Source: Haematobia irritans (taxonomy: Eukaryota; Arthropoda; Insecta; Diptera; Muscidae). From it: a stretch of 64,000 nucleotides of DNA. The stretch's first letter is position 1. Each line of letters starts with the position of its first letter. Below are positions 33,358 to 44,080 of this stretch, piece after piece. A program made the translations under genes and the position numbers. Under the pieces are notes generated by a model. The model was not told the origin of the DNA and ran no database searches. It saw nothing but the letters and a program-made list of their open reading frames with translations. The DNA lies in NCBI RefSeq assembly GCF_050003625.1, contig NC_134400.1:51278066-51342065 (forward strand), read 5' to 3'.

Positions 33358-33900
33358 CTATTCAGTCCATTGTGATACCACATTGGTGAACTTCTCTCTT
33401 CTCACTGAGTGCTGCCCGATTCCATGTTAAGCTCAATGACAAGGGACCTCTTTTTTATAGCCGAGTCCGAACGGCGTTCCACATTGTAGTGAAACCACTT
33501 AGAGAAGTTTTGAAGCGCTCAGAAATGTCACCAACATTACTGAGGTGGGATAATCCACCGCTGAAAAACTTTTTGGTGTTCGGTCGAACCAGGAATCGAA
33601 CCCACGACCTTGTGTATGCAAGGCGGGCATGCTAACCATTGCACATATTAACATATATGTTAATATGTTCTAACATATTAACATATTATGTTTGGGACAT
33701 ACAGTGTTTGTAAATATAATATGCTTAGATGCAAAAATATATTAATTTAGAAATAGCCTGCAAACATATATATGTGTTTAGAAAGAGAGACCTACTGACT
33801 ATGCTGCAAGTAAAAGAATGGAAGTAACCAAGTGGCGCCTTAAAAATATATCCACACAAAGAAAATTTCATTAAAATTGTTTTCTACCAGTGTATGCCTA

Positions 33901-34250
33901 GGTTGGGTTAGGTTAGGTTAGGTGGCAGCCCGATGTATCAGGCTCACTTAGACTATTCAGTCCATTGTGATACCACATTGGTGAACTTCTCTCTTATTAC
34001 TAAGTGCTGCCCGATTCCATGTTAAGCTCAATGACAAGGGACCTCCTATTTTAGCCGAGTCCGAATGGCGTTCCACATATCAGTGAAACCACTCAGAGAA
34101 GCTTTGAAAACCTCAGAAATGTCACCAGCATTACTGAGGTGGGATAATCCACCGTTGAAAAACTTTTCGGTGTTCGGTCGAAGCAGGAATCGAACCCACG
34201 ACCATGCGTATGCAAGGCGGGCATGCTAACCATTGCACCACGGTGGCTCC
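33901..34250 (-). repeat. SINE copy e, full length with 14-bp target duplication
   Basis: The whole element from the GGTTAGGTTAGG tail to GGAGCC at the tRNA-like 5' end is present (350 bp). It is flanked by CCAGTGYATGCCTA at 33887-33900 and 34251-34264 (one mismatch). A and B boxes are intact. This is the clearest SINE of the window and defines both ends of the family. Confidence 0.92.
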
Positions 34251-34936
34251 CCAGTGCATGCCTAAGTTTAAGCATAATATGTTTGAACAATACAAACAAT
34301 ATTTTGTTTGGACCAATCCTGAAAATATATATGCTTGAAGCAAAATGTGTTTGGGGTATATACACAAAAAAATAATACATTTATTTTATGAATAGTGGTC
34401 TTAAAACTTTTCCAAACACTGAATTCATAAATAGTATGAAAACGGCTCATAATTTTAAAAAATACTGGTTTTGAATGAGTACGGATGAATACATAATTTT
34501 AATGAAATTTTTTATATTATAAATGAAGTATACATACTTTTCGATACTGAAAAAATATGTACTTTTACATAATAGGCATTAAAACGTCATACATCAAATG
34601 TAACTTTTCCTTTTTTCTTTTGCATTTCATTTGCCCTAATTGCATACATAATAGGCCCATTTATTAAAAAATACCGTTAAAGCCCAGCAATCAAGAAAAC
34701 ATAATTTTATATTATTTTAATTTAATTATAAACATGAGCAATTGAAGCGTGGTTAAAGTTGCTTTATTTCATCAACCTTTCCAGAAATAAATAATCTTCC
34801 GATCACGATGGCGAATCAAACTGGACTGAACAAACAGTAAAGACACGTGTTAACTTAAAACACGCTATGTTTGTCTTTTTTGTCTCGTATTGTATGCTTG
34901 TATTGTTTGTATGGTATGCTTGTATTGTATACCTAT

Positions 34937-35374
34937 TAGAGGTGTGCACGTGACACGAAATTATCGTGACTCACGAACATTTTCGGAAAAACACGCCCAC
35001 GAAAATATTCCAGCTTACGAACATAAAATGCTTTCGAGTTGAATTCATTTATAATTTTAGTGACATCCTAGGTGGTAAAAGTTTTATAACGCACTCGATT
35101 TTAACCATACTCATGTCTTTAGTCAGGTTCTATAGGTAAATCACTCATAAAATTATTCGTGAGTCACGACATTTTTCTTGAATCACGATATTTTTCGTGA
35201 GTCATGACATTTAAGAGATTTTCGTGCGTGAGTGTGCGTGAGTGTGCGTGAGTGTGCGTGAGTGTGCGTGAGTGTGCGTGAGTGTGCGTGAGTATAAATT
35301 TTCTTTTCATGAGCGTGCGTGACCGTGAGTGCTACCAAAAAATGAGCACAATATTACTCACGTGCACACCTCTA
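34937..35374. mobile_element. hAT MITE with TAGAGGTGTGC ends (438 bp)
   Basis: Ends TAGAGGTGTGCACGTGA and TCACGTGCACACCTCTA are perfect inverted repeats. The flanks are a perfect 8-bp duplication ATACCTAT (34929-34936 and 35375-35382). The interior is rich in CGTGACTCACGAA-type motifs and has a 10-bp repeat array. A fragment of the same family is at 21575-21764. Confidence 0.93.
35223..35293. repeat. 10-bp tandem repeat, about seven units
   Basis: The unit AGTGTGCGTG is repeated with almost no change inside the hAT MITE. It resembles the scattered GTGAGTCACG motifs of the same element, so it probably grew from them by slippage. Confidence 0.92.
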
Positions 35375-36239
35375 ATACCTATGAGAGTAACACTATATTG
35401 TGGCTCTCTCACGCTAAGAGAAAACTAGTATTTTGGATATATCATGTAAAGTTTCATGAATTGTATGAAAGAGTCCATGCACATTAGAGAAAAGAGAATA
35501 ATTTATAATAACATATATTTACGCAAAAATATATTACTTAAACGTACATCACTAATGTACGCGTTAGAATTGTTGTTGTATCCTGGAAACCAGTTTCTGT
35601 TAATTGTCATATGTTGTAGTTGACTGTAGAAACAATAAGCATTGTTCGACTGTTCACCACTTAGGTGAATTCTAACAAATTAGCTTTCTAAAAATAAATT
35701 TCGTGTTGTTGCATTACTATGTAACAAAACGAAATAAAAATAAGATTAAGGGACTTGTAAGTTATATGAAAAGATGATGTACAGTGGGAGAAAAGATGAT
35801 TCAATTTGTAAGAGGAAATTTCCCAAATGTTTTCTCCATAAGGAGTTAGCATAAAGGGCCCAAAATTGAGTTATCTCTCCCAGCCAGATCTATACTAAAG
35901 GCTGTGGAAAGGTTCATTCGCCCGAACCGAAACATGTACAGTCCAGGCGTGTATAGATTTGTATCTGGCGTTTTCTTTTCAATGGCTCTATTAACCATGT
36001 TCCTTAATCTATATCTGTCCATAAAGCTCGAATAATAATTGTATAATTAGGTTAAACGTACATCTATTTTATGAAAGAGTCCATAAATTATTAAAAATGT
36101 ACCAATTTATGTACAAATTCATATTTTATTTTTTGTGTGTGTACAGAAGCGATTTTTTTTGAGGGTGTACATAAGCTTCGGCCTGGCCAGCTTACGGCCG
36201 TATATACTTGTTTATTTTAAATTAGTGAGAAAATTTTTC

Positions 36240-36379
36240 GTTTTTTGAAAAAGGTTAGGAGGTGAGTCTGAGTCGATCGGTACATATTTTATGGGGTCTA
36301 AAATCAATATTTCTGGTAGGCACATTTTTTAGCAGATCAAACTTATTATACCCTGACCACTATGTGGTTTAGGGTATAA
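36240..36379 (-). mobile_element. HINE-D 5' end fragment inserted in HINE-C
   Basis: Minus-strand reading starts TATACCCTAAACCACATAG at 36379 and runs through ATAATAAGTTTGATC and the TATATACCGATCGACT-like block, matching 53070-53180. It stops near 36240. It joins HINE-C exactly at TTTCCCATATTTT (minus strand). Confidence 0.8.
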
Positions 36380-36762
36380 AAATATGGGAAATATGAAGCG
36401 AGAGAAATTTTAATGCAATTGTACAAAAAAACATTTATGATTTATCAGGCGATCGTACTCGTATGTATTCGAGATATAGGAGAATTTTAGTAATGTTTAC
36501 AATTTTTGCTACTCATCAGTGGCGATTTTACAAGGATATTGGTTGGATCTTGCCAAGATATGTGGTCAAGTGTGGGTTGTGATATATTATTTGGTCAAGT
36601 CGGGCGACTTGGAGCCTTATTTAAAACTCAACCATGCTGTGGAAATTTTGCGCACAAAAATACATGAACAGACAGACAGACGGACATCGCAAAATCGACT
36701 CAGAATTTAATTCTAAGACGATCTGTATACTAAACGATGGCCTTCTTGGCGTTACATACACC

Positions 36763-39700
36763 CAGAAAAAAGTGACCCCTTCTTTAAGTTAAAATGAACT
36801 CATTGTGAAGAAAGTTGAACTTCGTATAGCGCCAAAGACATTTTTATTTGTTTGAATGATGTGATTTTCGTAGAAATTAGGTAGAATGCGTTCCGTATAT
36901 TACATAACATTTTTCAATATTTATGTACCACTTTATTACAGAATGAAAAGATTTAACTGAATTGAATTCATATATGGAATGATTTTATTGAACTTTTTTC
37001 ATTCATTTGGACAAATCTAAAATATTTGTGGTAAAACTTTTGCTTCAAATTTAGATCTGCTTACCTTCGTTTTTAAATACAATTTTATGTATTTATATAA
37101 GTAATTTTTTCTTCAATAAGACATGTTTTATTAATATATTAAATATATTTATTTAGAATCAACAGCATCGACTGGCCTTGAAATATTAAAACACTTTTTT
37201 TCTTCTTCTAGTACCTTTCACTTTGAATAATTTGCTGCCTATCAATTTTGTCCACCTTTTACAATTTCAATACCTACAAATATAAACAAAAAAATCCAAA
37301 ACCAATTTTTTCACAAAAGGTTAGCGTCACTGAATATTACCAGATAGTTATACCCTGCTCCACACTGTGGAACAGGGTATTATAAGTTAGTGCATATGTT
37401 TGCAACACCCAGAAGGAGACGAGATAGACACATGGTGTCTTTGGCAAAAATGCTCAGGGTGGGCTCCTGAGTCGATATAGGCATGTCCGTCTGTCCGTGA
37501 ACACATTTTTGTAATCAAAGTCTAGGTCGCAGTTTTAGTCCAATCGACTTCAAATTTGGCACAAGTATGTGTTTTGGCTCAGAACAGATCCCTATTGATT
37601 TTGGAAGAAATCGGTTCAGATTTAGATGTAGCTCCCATATATATATATTTCGCCCGATATGGATTTATATTGCCCCAGAAGCCAGAGTTTTACCCTAATT
37701 TGCTTAAAATTTTGCACAACAAGAACAATTAGTATTATAGTCAAGTGTGCCAAATTTGATTGAAATCGGTTCAGATTTAGATATAGCTCCAATATGGACT
37801 AATACGGTCCCAGAAGCCAGAGTTTTACCCCAGTTTGGTTGAAATTTTGCACATGGAGTAGAATTAGCATTGTAGCTATGCGCGCCAAATTTGGTTGAAA
37901 TCGGTTCAGATTTAAATATAGCTCCCATATATAGCTTTCGCTCGATTTACACTCATATGACCACAGAGGCCAATTTTTTGCTCCGATTTAGTTGAAATTT
38001 TGCACAGGGAGTAGAATTAGCATTGTAGCTATGCGTGCCAAATTTAGTTGAAATCGGTTCAGATTTAGATATAGTTCCAATATATAGCTTTCGGCCGATT
38101 TACACTCATATGACCACAGAGGCCAATTTTTAACTCCGATTTAGTTGAAATTTTGCACAGTAAATAGAATTAGCATTGTAGCTATGCGTGCCAAATTTGG
38201 TTGAAATCGGTTCAGATTTAGATATAGCTCCCATATATATGTTTTTCTGATTTCGACAAAAATGGTCAAAATACCAACATTTTCCTTGTAAAATCGCCAC
38301 TGCTTAGTCGAAAAGTTGTAAAAATTACTCTAATTTTCCTAAACTTCTAATACATTTATATCGAGCGCTAAATCATAAATCAAGTGTGCCAAATTTGATT
38401 GAAATCGGTTCAGATTTAGATATAGCTCCCATATATATCTTTCGCCCGATATGGACTTATATGGCCCCAGAAGCCAGATTTTTAGCCGAATTTGGTTGAA
38501 ATTTTGCACTAGGAGTACAATTAGTAGTATAGTCAAGTGTGCAAAATTTGATTGAAATCGGTTCGGAGTTAGATATAGCTACCATATATATGTTTTTCTG
38601 ATTTCGACAAAAATGGTCAAAATACCAACATTTTCCTTGTTAAATCGCCACTGCTTAGTCGAAAAGTTGTAAAAATGACTCTAATTTTCCTAAACTTCTA
38701 ATACATATATATCGAGCGATAAATCATAAATAAACTTTTGCGAAGTTTCCTTAAAATTGCTTCGGATTTAAATGTTTCCCATATTTTTATACCCTGCGCC
38801 ACACTGTGGCGCATTATTTTACTAACATTGTTTTCCACCCTAGTGCATTAGCCGACTTGAATTTTGATTGTCTAGATTTTGTCGAAGTCTATCAAATTCT
38901 GTCCAGATCGAGTGATATTTAAATGTATGTATTTGGGACAAACCTTTATATATAGCCCCCAACACATTTGACGGATGTGATATGGTATCGAAAATTTAGA
39001 TCTACAAAGTGGTGCAGGGTATAATATAGTCGGCCCCGCCCGACTTTAGACTTTACTTACTTGTTTTTTACTAACATTGTGTTCCACCCTAGTGCATTAG
39101 CCGACTTAAATTTTGAGTCTATAGATTTTGTAGAAGTCTATCAAATTCTTCCAGATCGAGTGATATTTAAATGTATGTATTTGGGACAAACCTTTATATA
39201 TAGCCCCCAACACATTTTACGGATGTGATATGGTATCGAAAATTTAGATCTACAAAGTGGTGCAGGGTATAATATAGTCAGCACCGCCCGACTTTAGACT
39301 TTCCTTACTTGTTGAAGTTTCCGAAATGAAGTCGAATGAAGGGGTTGTTATTCTGCTGGTGTTTTCTTTTTTATAAACCAATTTTCAAAAAACGAACCTT
39401 TTTCTCACTAATTTAAAATAACAAATATTTTATATATTTTATTTGTATTTTTATAATATTATTTTACTATATTATTTTTAAACAATCTCTCCGTATACCA
39501 TAACAACGCGATTCCAACTAAAAAAATAACCCACGCGCAAACATATCAATTACATCAAAGACAGGTATCGATTACAGGTAGATAAAAGAAATGTAGGAAA
39601 TTTTCTTATATTCTAACAAGTTTGTTTCCTTAAGTTTTGAAAGGATTGAATACTTCTTAGTACGAATGAACTAAAATATTTTTATATGCCAAGTGTTATT

Positions 39701-40070
39701 CGTATGTATTATAAGCTTTCTATAATAAAGGAAGTCAGAATTATCATCTTATAAGAAATCTTACTAAATTTGAGGAAACTTGGGTTTAGTTCGGTTTTCG
39801 TTTATTTTTACGAATGCTTTGTTGTCAGTGAATAAAATTTTCTTTTTCAGTAGTAAATTCTTATACCCAGCGAAGAAAACAGTATTAGTAAAATGCCATG
39901 CCTTATTCTAGTTAATTAACTATTCCTAACTGCTTCCAGTTTAGGATTTTTTTACTGAAACGAGTGAATTTTATTATTTCACACAAAAATGTAACTGAAT
40001 GGAAATAAAATGGCTAAACTAAATTGATGAACATTTTTTTCCTTTAGTTTCGAAGACACTTTTTTCTGGG
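36763..40070 (+). mobile_element. MITE-4, 3.3-kb TA-flanked element carrying a HINE-B
   Basis: Perfect 16-bp ends CACCCAGAAAAAAGTG and CACTTTTTTCTGGGTG. The host HINE-C reads TA on each side, consistent with a TA duplication. Its own sequence (36763-37347 and 39317-40070) is found reversed at 48400-49457. HINE-B1 occupies 37348-39316. No transposase frame is visible. Confidence 0.85.
37348..39316 (+). mobile_element. HINE-B copy B1 with a duplicated 3' end
   Basis: Start TATACCCTGCTCCACACTG with inverse GTGGAACAGGGTAT close by, GTCC/GTCT stub at 37487, then central repeats 37610-38600. At 38785 a 25-bp HINE-B 5' end (TATACCCTGCGCCACACTG) sits in the motif TTTCCCATATTTT. The 3' block ends at 39064 (GGCCCCGCCCGAC hairpin, ACTTACTTGTTTT) and then a second 3' block of about 250 bp, starting ACTAACATTGTG, follows directly to 39316. 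Confidence 0.82.
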
Positions 40071-40120
40071 TGTACAAATGCACAAACTTATTATACCCTG
40101 TACCACAGTAGTGGTGAAGA

Positions 40121-42957
40121 GTATAATTACGTTTTACAGTTGATAAGATTACATGGAAATTGGAAATAGTGGTATAATAAACTTATGCTGTTGATAAAAA
40201 GTTTTTTCATCGTCGAAAAAAGGACGCCACTTGAGAAAAGAAAACACAAAATTAACTTTATTTATTTGTTTTCATTTATTTATAAACTAATTCATTGTTT
40301 ATTTGTATTTATAATGCCGTTCAAGCAAACATCATATATATTTTATACACTCTATATTATTTCAGTCTAAACAATAAGTAATTATTCCATATTTACATAA
40401 TGTCCATCAAATGTACAAACGCAGACATCATGTAACTGTAAAAGAAATAAATGATACCATATAGCAAAATGCAGAACAAGAAACAGGTACATTTTTTCAA
40501 TTACACTTTCCCTTTTTTATTCACATAAAACCACGTGCCACTTCTGAATAAATAAATTAACGCAAAACACAGTAATTCCATATTTTCCGTCCGTTCCAAG
40601 AAACACCACACGACTGACGCGCAAAATGAAAATCGTGTGTACCTGCTAAATGTTTTTATAAAATTCTTTTCGCTGCAAAAAATTTATGGTCACGAAAAAA
40701 ATGTAACTGGTCTTTATGGCCATGTAATGGTTCTAGACATGTCTATACTTAACCTATAAAAATACTTTTTATACCCTCCACCATAGGATGGGGGTATATT
40801 AACTTTGTCATTCCGTTTGTAACACAACGAAATATTGCTCTAAGACCCCATAAAGTATATATATTCTGGGTCGTGGTGAAATTCTGAGTCGATCTAAGCA
40901 TGTCCGTCCGTCCGTCCGTCTGTCCGTCTGTCCGGCTGTCCGTCCGTCTGTGGAAATCACGCTAACTTCCGAACGAAACTAGCTATCGACTTGAAACTTG
41001 GCACAAGTAGTTGTTATTGATGTAGGTCGGATGGTATTGAAAATGGGCCATATCGGCCCACGTTTACGTATAGCCCCCATATAAACCGATCCCCAAATTT
41101 GGCTTGCGGAGCCTTCCGGAGCAGCAAAATTCATCCGATCCGGTTGAAATTTGGTACGTGGTCTAAGTATACGGTCTCTAACAACCATGCAAAAATTGGT
41201 CCATAATTATATATAGCCCCCATATAAACCGATTCCCAGATTTGACCTCCGGAGCCTCTTGGAGGGGCAAAATTCATCCGATCCGGTTGAAATTTGGTAC
41301 CTGATGTTAGTATACGGTCTCTAACAACCATGCAAAAATTGGTCCATATCGGTCCATAAATATATATAGCTCCCATATAAACCGATCCCCAGATTTGACC
41401 TCCGGAGCCTCTTGGAGGAGCAAACTTCATCCTACCCGATTGAAATTTGGTACGTGGTGTTAGTATATGGCCTCTAACAACCATGCAAAAACTGGTCCAT
41501 ATCGGTCCATAATTATATATAGCTCCCATATAAACCGATCCCCAGATTTGACCTCCGGAGCCTCTTGGAGGAGCAAACTTCATCCTACCCGATTGAAATT
41601 TGGTACGTGGTGTTAGTATATGGCCTCTAACAAGCATGCAAAAATTGGTCCATATCGGTCCATAATTATATATAGCTCCCATATAAACCGATCCCCAGAT
41701 TCGAACTCTGGAGCCTCTTGGATGAGCAAAATTCATCCGATCCAATTGAAATTTAGTACGCCGTGTTAGTATATGGTCTCTAACAACCATGCAAAAATTG
41801 GTCCATATCGGTCCATAATTATATATAGCTCCCATATAAACCGATTCCCAGATTTGACCTCCGGAGCCTCTTGGAGGAGCAAAAGTCATCCGATGCGGTT
41901 GAAATTTGGTACATTTCGTTAGTATATGGCCTCTAACAGCCATGTAAAAATTGTCAAATTTTATTACTATAGAAAGTTTTGTCAAAATTTCATTTCTATA
42001 GAAAGTTTTGTAAAAAGTTTATTTCTATAGCAATGTTTGTCAACATTTTATTACCATAGAAAATTTTGTCAAACTTTTATTTCTATAGAAAATTTTGTAA
42101 AAAATTTATTTCTGTAGAAAATTTTGTCAACATTTTATTTCTATAGACAATTTTGTCAACATTTTAGTTCTATAGAACATTTTGTCAACATTTTATTTCT
42201 ATAGAAAATTTTGTCAACATTTTATTTCTATAGAAAATTTTGTCAAAATTTTATTGCTATAGAAAATTTTGTCAACATTTTACTTCCATAGAAAATTTTG
42301 TCAACATTTTATTTCTATAGAAAATTTTGTCAAGTTTTTATTTCTATCGAAAATTTTGTCAAAATTTTATTTCTATAGAAAATTTTGTCAAGCTGAATTA
42401 TATACGTACTTAATCGGCCTTTTTTTTGTTTAATATATACCCCTTATGGACTAACTTACAATTTAGAAGACAGTGTTAAAAAGTTTTAGGATACCTTGCC
42501 ATCGGCAAGTGTTATCGCAACCCAAGTAATTCGATTGTGGATGACAGCCTTTAGTAGAAGTTCCTACGCAATCCATGGTGGAGGGTACATAAGATTCGGC
42601 CTGGCCGAACTTACGGCCGTATATACTTGTTTTCCTGTAAAAAAGTAAAAAAAAATTGAATGGTCAGGTACATGATTTTCCCGACCATTTAATGGTCTCA
42701 AATTCTATCATTTAAATGATAGAACCTGTTTGCGGTATTTTAGAACCATTGAAAAAATGCCTATTGCCACCTTACATTTTTCTGCGCTCGAAAACTATTT
42801 TTACAAAGACACAATACATGGTTTTCGCGGCAATTAAATGCTCTAGATAAGCATTAAATGGATGCGGCAACCATGTCCAAATATGATTTTTCTGTGCGTG
42901 CAACTTTCTTCACAATGAGTTCATTTTAACTTAAAGAAGGGCTCACTTTTTACTGGG
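40121..42957. repeat. MITE-4-related remnant interrupted by HINE-A4
   Basis: Positions 40129-40220 match 48985-49070 (GGAAATTGGAAATAGTGG) and 42900-42957 match a MITE-4 end (TTTTTACTGGGTG preceded by AACTTAAAGAAGGG), so a decayed MITE-4 frames this interval. Between lie an unassigned part (40220-40765), HINE-A4 (40766-42633) and a TGGTC-rich part (42640-42900, e.g. CCATTTAATGGTC) that may be another element split by A4. Confidence 0.55.
40766..42633 (+). mobile_element. HINE-A copy A4, complete
   Basis: Same order as A2: TATACCCTCCACCATAGG start, GTCC/GTCT run (40902-40953), 153-bp central repeats (41040-41950), minisatellite (41955-42395), GCCATCGGCAAGTGTTATCG 3' block, inverse ATGGTGGAGGGTA, hairpin TTCGGCCTGGCCGAA and ATATACTTGTTTT. 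Very similar to A2, so both are fairly young. The 284-codon minus frame (41131-41985) is the antisense reading of the repeats. Confidence 0.9.
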
Positions 42958-43880
42958 TGTTGATGTATTACTTTATAGTTCATGAGACATATTCTTCTGG
43001 ACATAACCATGGTATATGAAACACCCAAACCACCACCCTATGAGAGTTTTATTTAACCTGCAATAAACCATCCCAAGCTTATAAAAGATTTGTGTTTTAA
43101 GTAAAATTCTTTTCCCATTAATCCACCCTCATGTGAACGGATATGGAGTAGTAGTAGTAATGGGAAATATTACACTTCATCACGGTGGGAGAAATCGGTG
43201 CAGCACAATTTGGAGCTGAAGTGTATGACAATTATCTAACACTGAGATGATGTTGAAGCTTGTAAGGGTTGTTCTCACCAGCTGCTGCAACGACCGCATA
43301 TGAACTTCTCTTACTCTTCCTATGTTCGATCTAACTGTGAGACATAATTGTGTGTGAACTCCAAATAGTAATGCTTTCCAATAGGAATGCACTGGGTGCA
43401 CCAAGGGTAGGCCGATGTATTATCCAGGGACCATTAATGACAGCCTTGATTATTGTTGTTATTACAGCGATTTTTTTTTCGTTTTGTTGTTTTGCTTTTA
43501 TGGGGTTCACTTCCGGAAATTCAAGAAACCTTAAAATACTCAACAATCCAGAAATCGACCAACAAGAAAAACAAGCAATCATTAGCGATGTTGTTGTGAT
43601 GACGTGGTAGCATCATGATTATCTAATACAGAAATCATTAAGGCAATGCATAAATTAAATGGGGAAGGCCAGTTAGAGATGGATTTCTGTCATGGAATTT
43701 ATTTCGTTTTTTCTCACATTACATCAGAGCGACTGTGGTTCAAACATGTGTTCTTTAAAGAGAAATAATTTCCGAAACGAAACTAAATCCATTAATTTTC
43801 CAATGGAAGGCGTCTTATCTATCTGTATTTCGCGTTGTGTAAGTCCGATCGGGTTAGAAATATGACAAAAATGGTGTCGT
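42958..43880. other. Unassigned, possibly single-copy DNA
   Basis: None of the window's repeats are seen. Overlapping frames on both strands (74-86 codons at 43180-43610) do not resemble any family I know. One plus frame at 43350-43610 has a hydrophobic run (IIVVITAIFFSFCCFAF) that could pass for a membrane segment, but there is no supporting start context or conservation evidence. Confidence 0.4.
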
Positions 43881-44080
43881 GAATACAAATGTTTCTTGTA
43901 TTTAAAATACTAACGCGAGTGTTATTTTTAGCGTCGAAGACGCATTTCTCCCATACAAAGATTCTCTGGGTTTGAACCCACGACCCTGTGAATGCAAGGC
44001 GGGCTTGCTAACCATTGCATCACCGTGGCTCCATTCCTTATAGTTAGTAGATTTGACTTAAAAATGGGTGTCCGTATATA
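43881..44080. repeat. MITE-1 fragment with an inserted SINE head
   Basis: MITE-1 sequence (GAAGACGCATTTCTCCCATA and, after the SINE piece, ACTTAAAAATGGGTGTC) is split at 43963-44032 by a minus-strand SINE head (GGGTTTGAACCC B box; GGAGCCACGGTGATGCAATGG side). The MITE is then cut again by the ITmD37E element at 44081. Confidence 0.72.

Larger units (their letters stand above)
31763..33650 (-). repeat. SINE copy d, split by a hAT element
   Basis: Tail at 31763 (TTAGGTTAGGTGG) and body to 31812; the body resumes at 33358 and ends just short of the tRNA head terminus (ACCATTGCAC). A perfect 12-bp target duplication, ACATATATGTTA, lies at 31751-31762 and 33651-33662, which fits target-primed reverse transcription. 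Confidence 0.85.
34363..36141. mobile_element. MITE-7, 1.8-kb TA-flanked element
   Basis: Begins CACAAAAAAATAATAC after TA (34361-34362) and ends TATTTTTTGTGTGTG before TA (36142-36143). Removing it rejoins MITE-2 sequence (GGGGTATA with CAGAAGCG). The interior shows no transposase. A hAT MITE lies inside at 34937-35374. Confidence 0.75.
31623..36167 (-). mobile_element. Large MITE-2 copy holding two SINEs and a TA element
   Basis: Left end CACGGACGAAAAAGACTG after TA (31621-31622), right end GATTTTTTTTGAGGGTG before TA (36168-36169). Own sequence is 31623-31762, 33651-33900, 34251-34362 and 36144-36167, together reproducing the copy at 2390-3088 in reverse. The rest is later insertions: SINE d, SINE e and MITE-7. 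Confidence 0.82.
27676..36212 (+). mobile_element. HINE-A copy A3, opened by nested insertions
   Basis: The 5' end is at about 27680 (TATACCCTCGACCATAGG). In place of the GTCC block there is a CG-rich segment (27776-27940). Central repeats run 27945-28400, the minisatellite 28440-29280, then HINE-E1 is inserted (29311-31461). The A3 3' block resumes at 31462-31622 (GCCATCGGCAAGTGTTA, ATGGTGGAGGGTA), is broken again by MITE-2 (31623-36167), and the last 45 bp (CTTCGGCCTGGCC.., ATATACTTGTTT) lie at 36168-36212. Both junction pairs rejoin to the sequence of A2. Confidence 0.87.
36380..40120 (-). mobile_element. HINE-C copy C3, split by MITE-4
   Basis: HINE-C 3'-half sequence is at 36380-36660, the GTCC/GTCT run at 36669-36688 (CAGACAGACAGACGG) and the conserved block to 36762. 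After MITE-4 it resumes at 40071 with CAAATGCACAAACTTATTAT and the 5' end ACCACAGTAGTGGTGAAG. Central repeats are nearly absent from this copy, so it is an internally contracted HINE. Confidence 0.78.

Noticed and set aside
43350..43610. 86-codon plus frame with a hydrophobic segment
   Set aside because: Overlapped by equally long frames on the other strand, no recognisable family, and AT-rich composition makes such frames common by chance.
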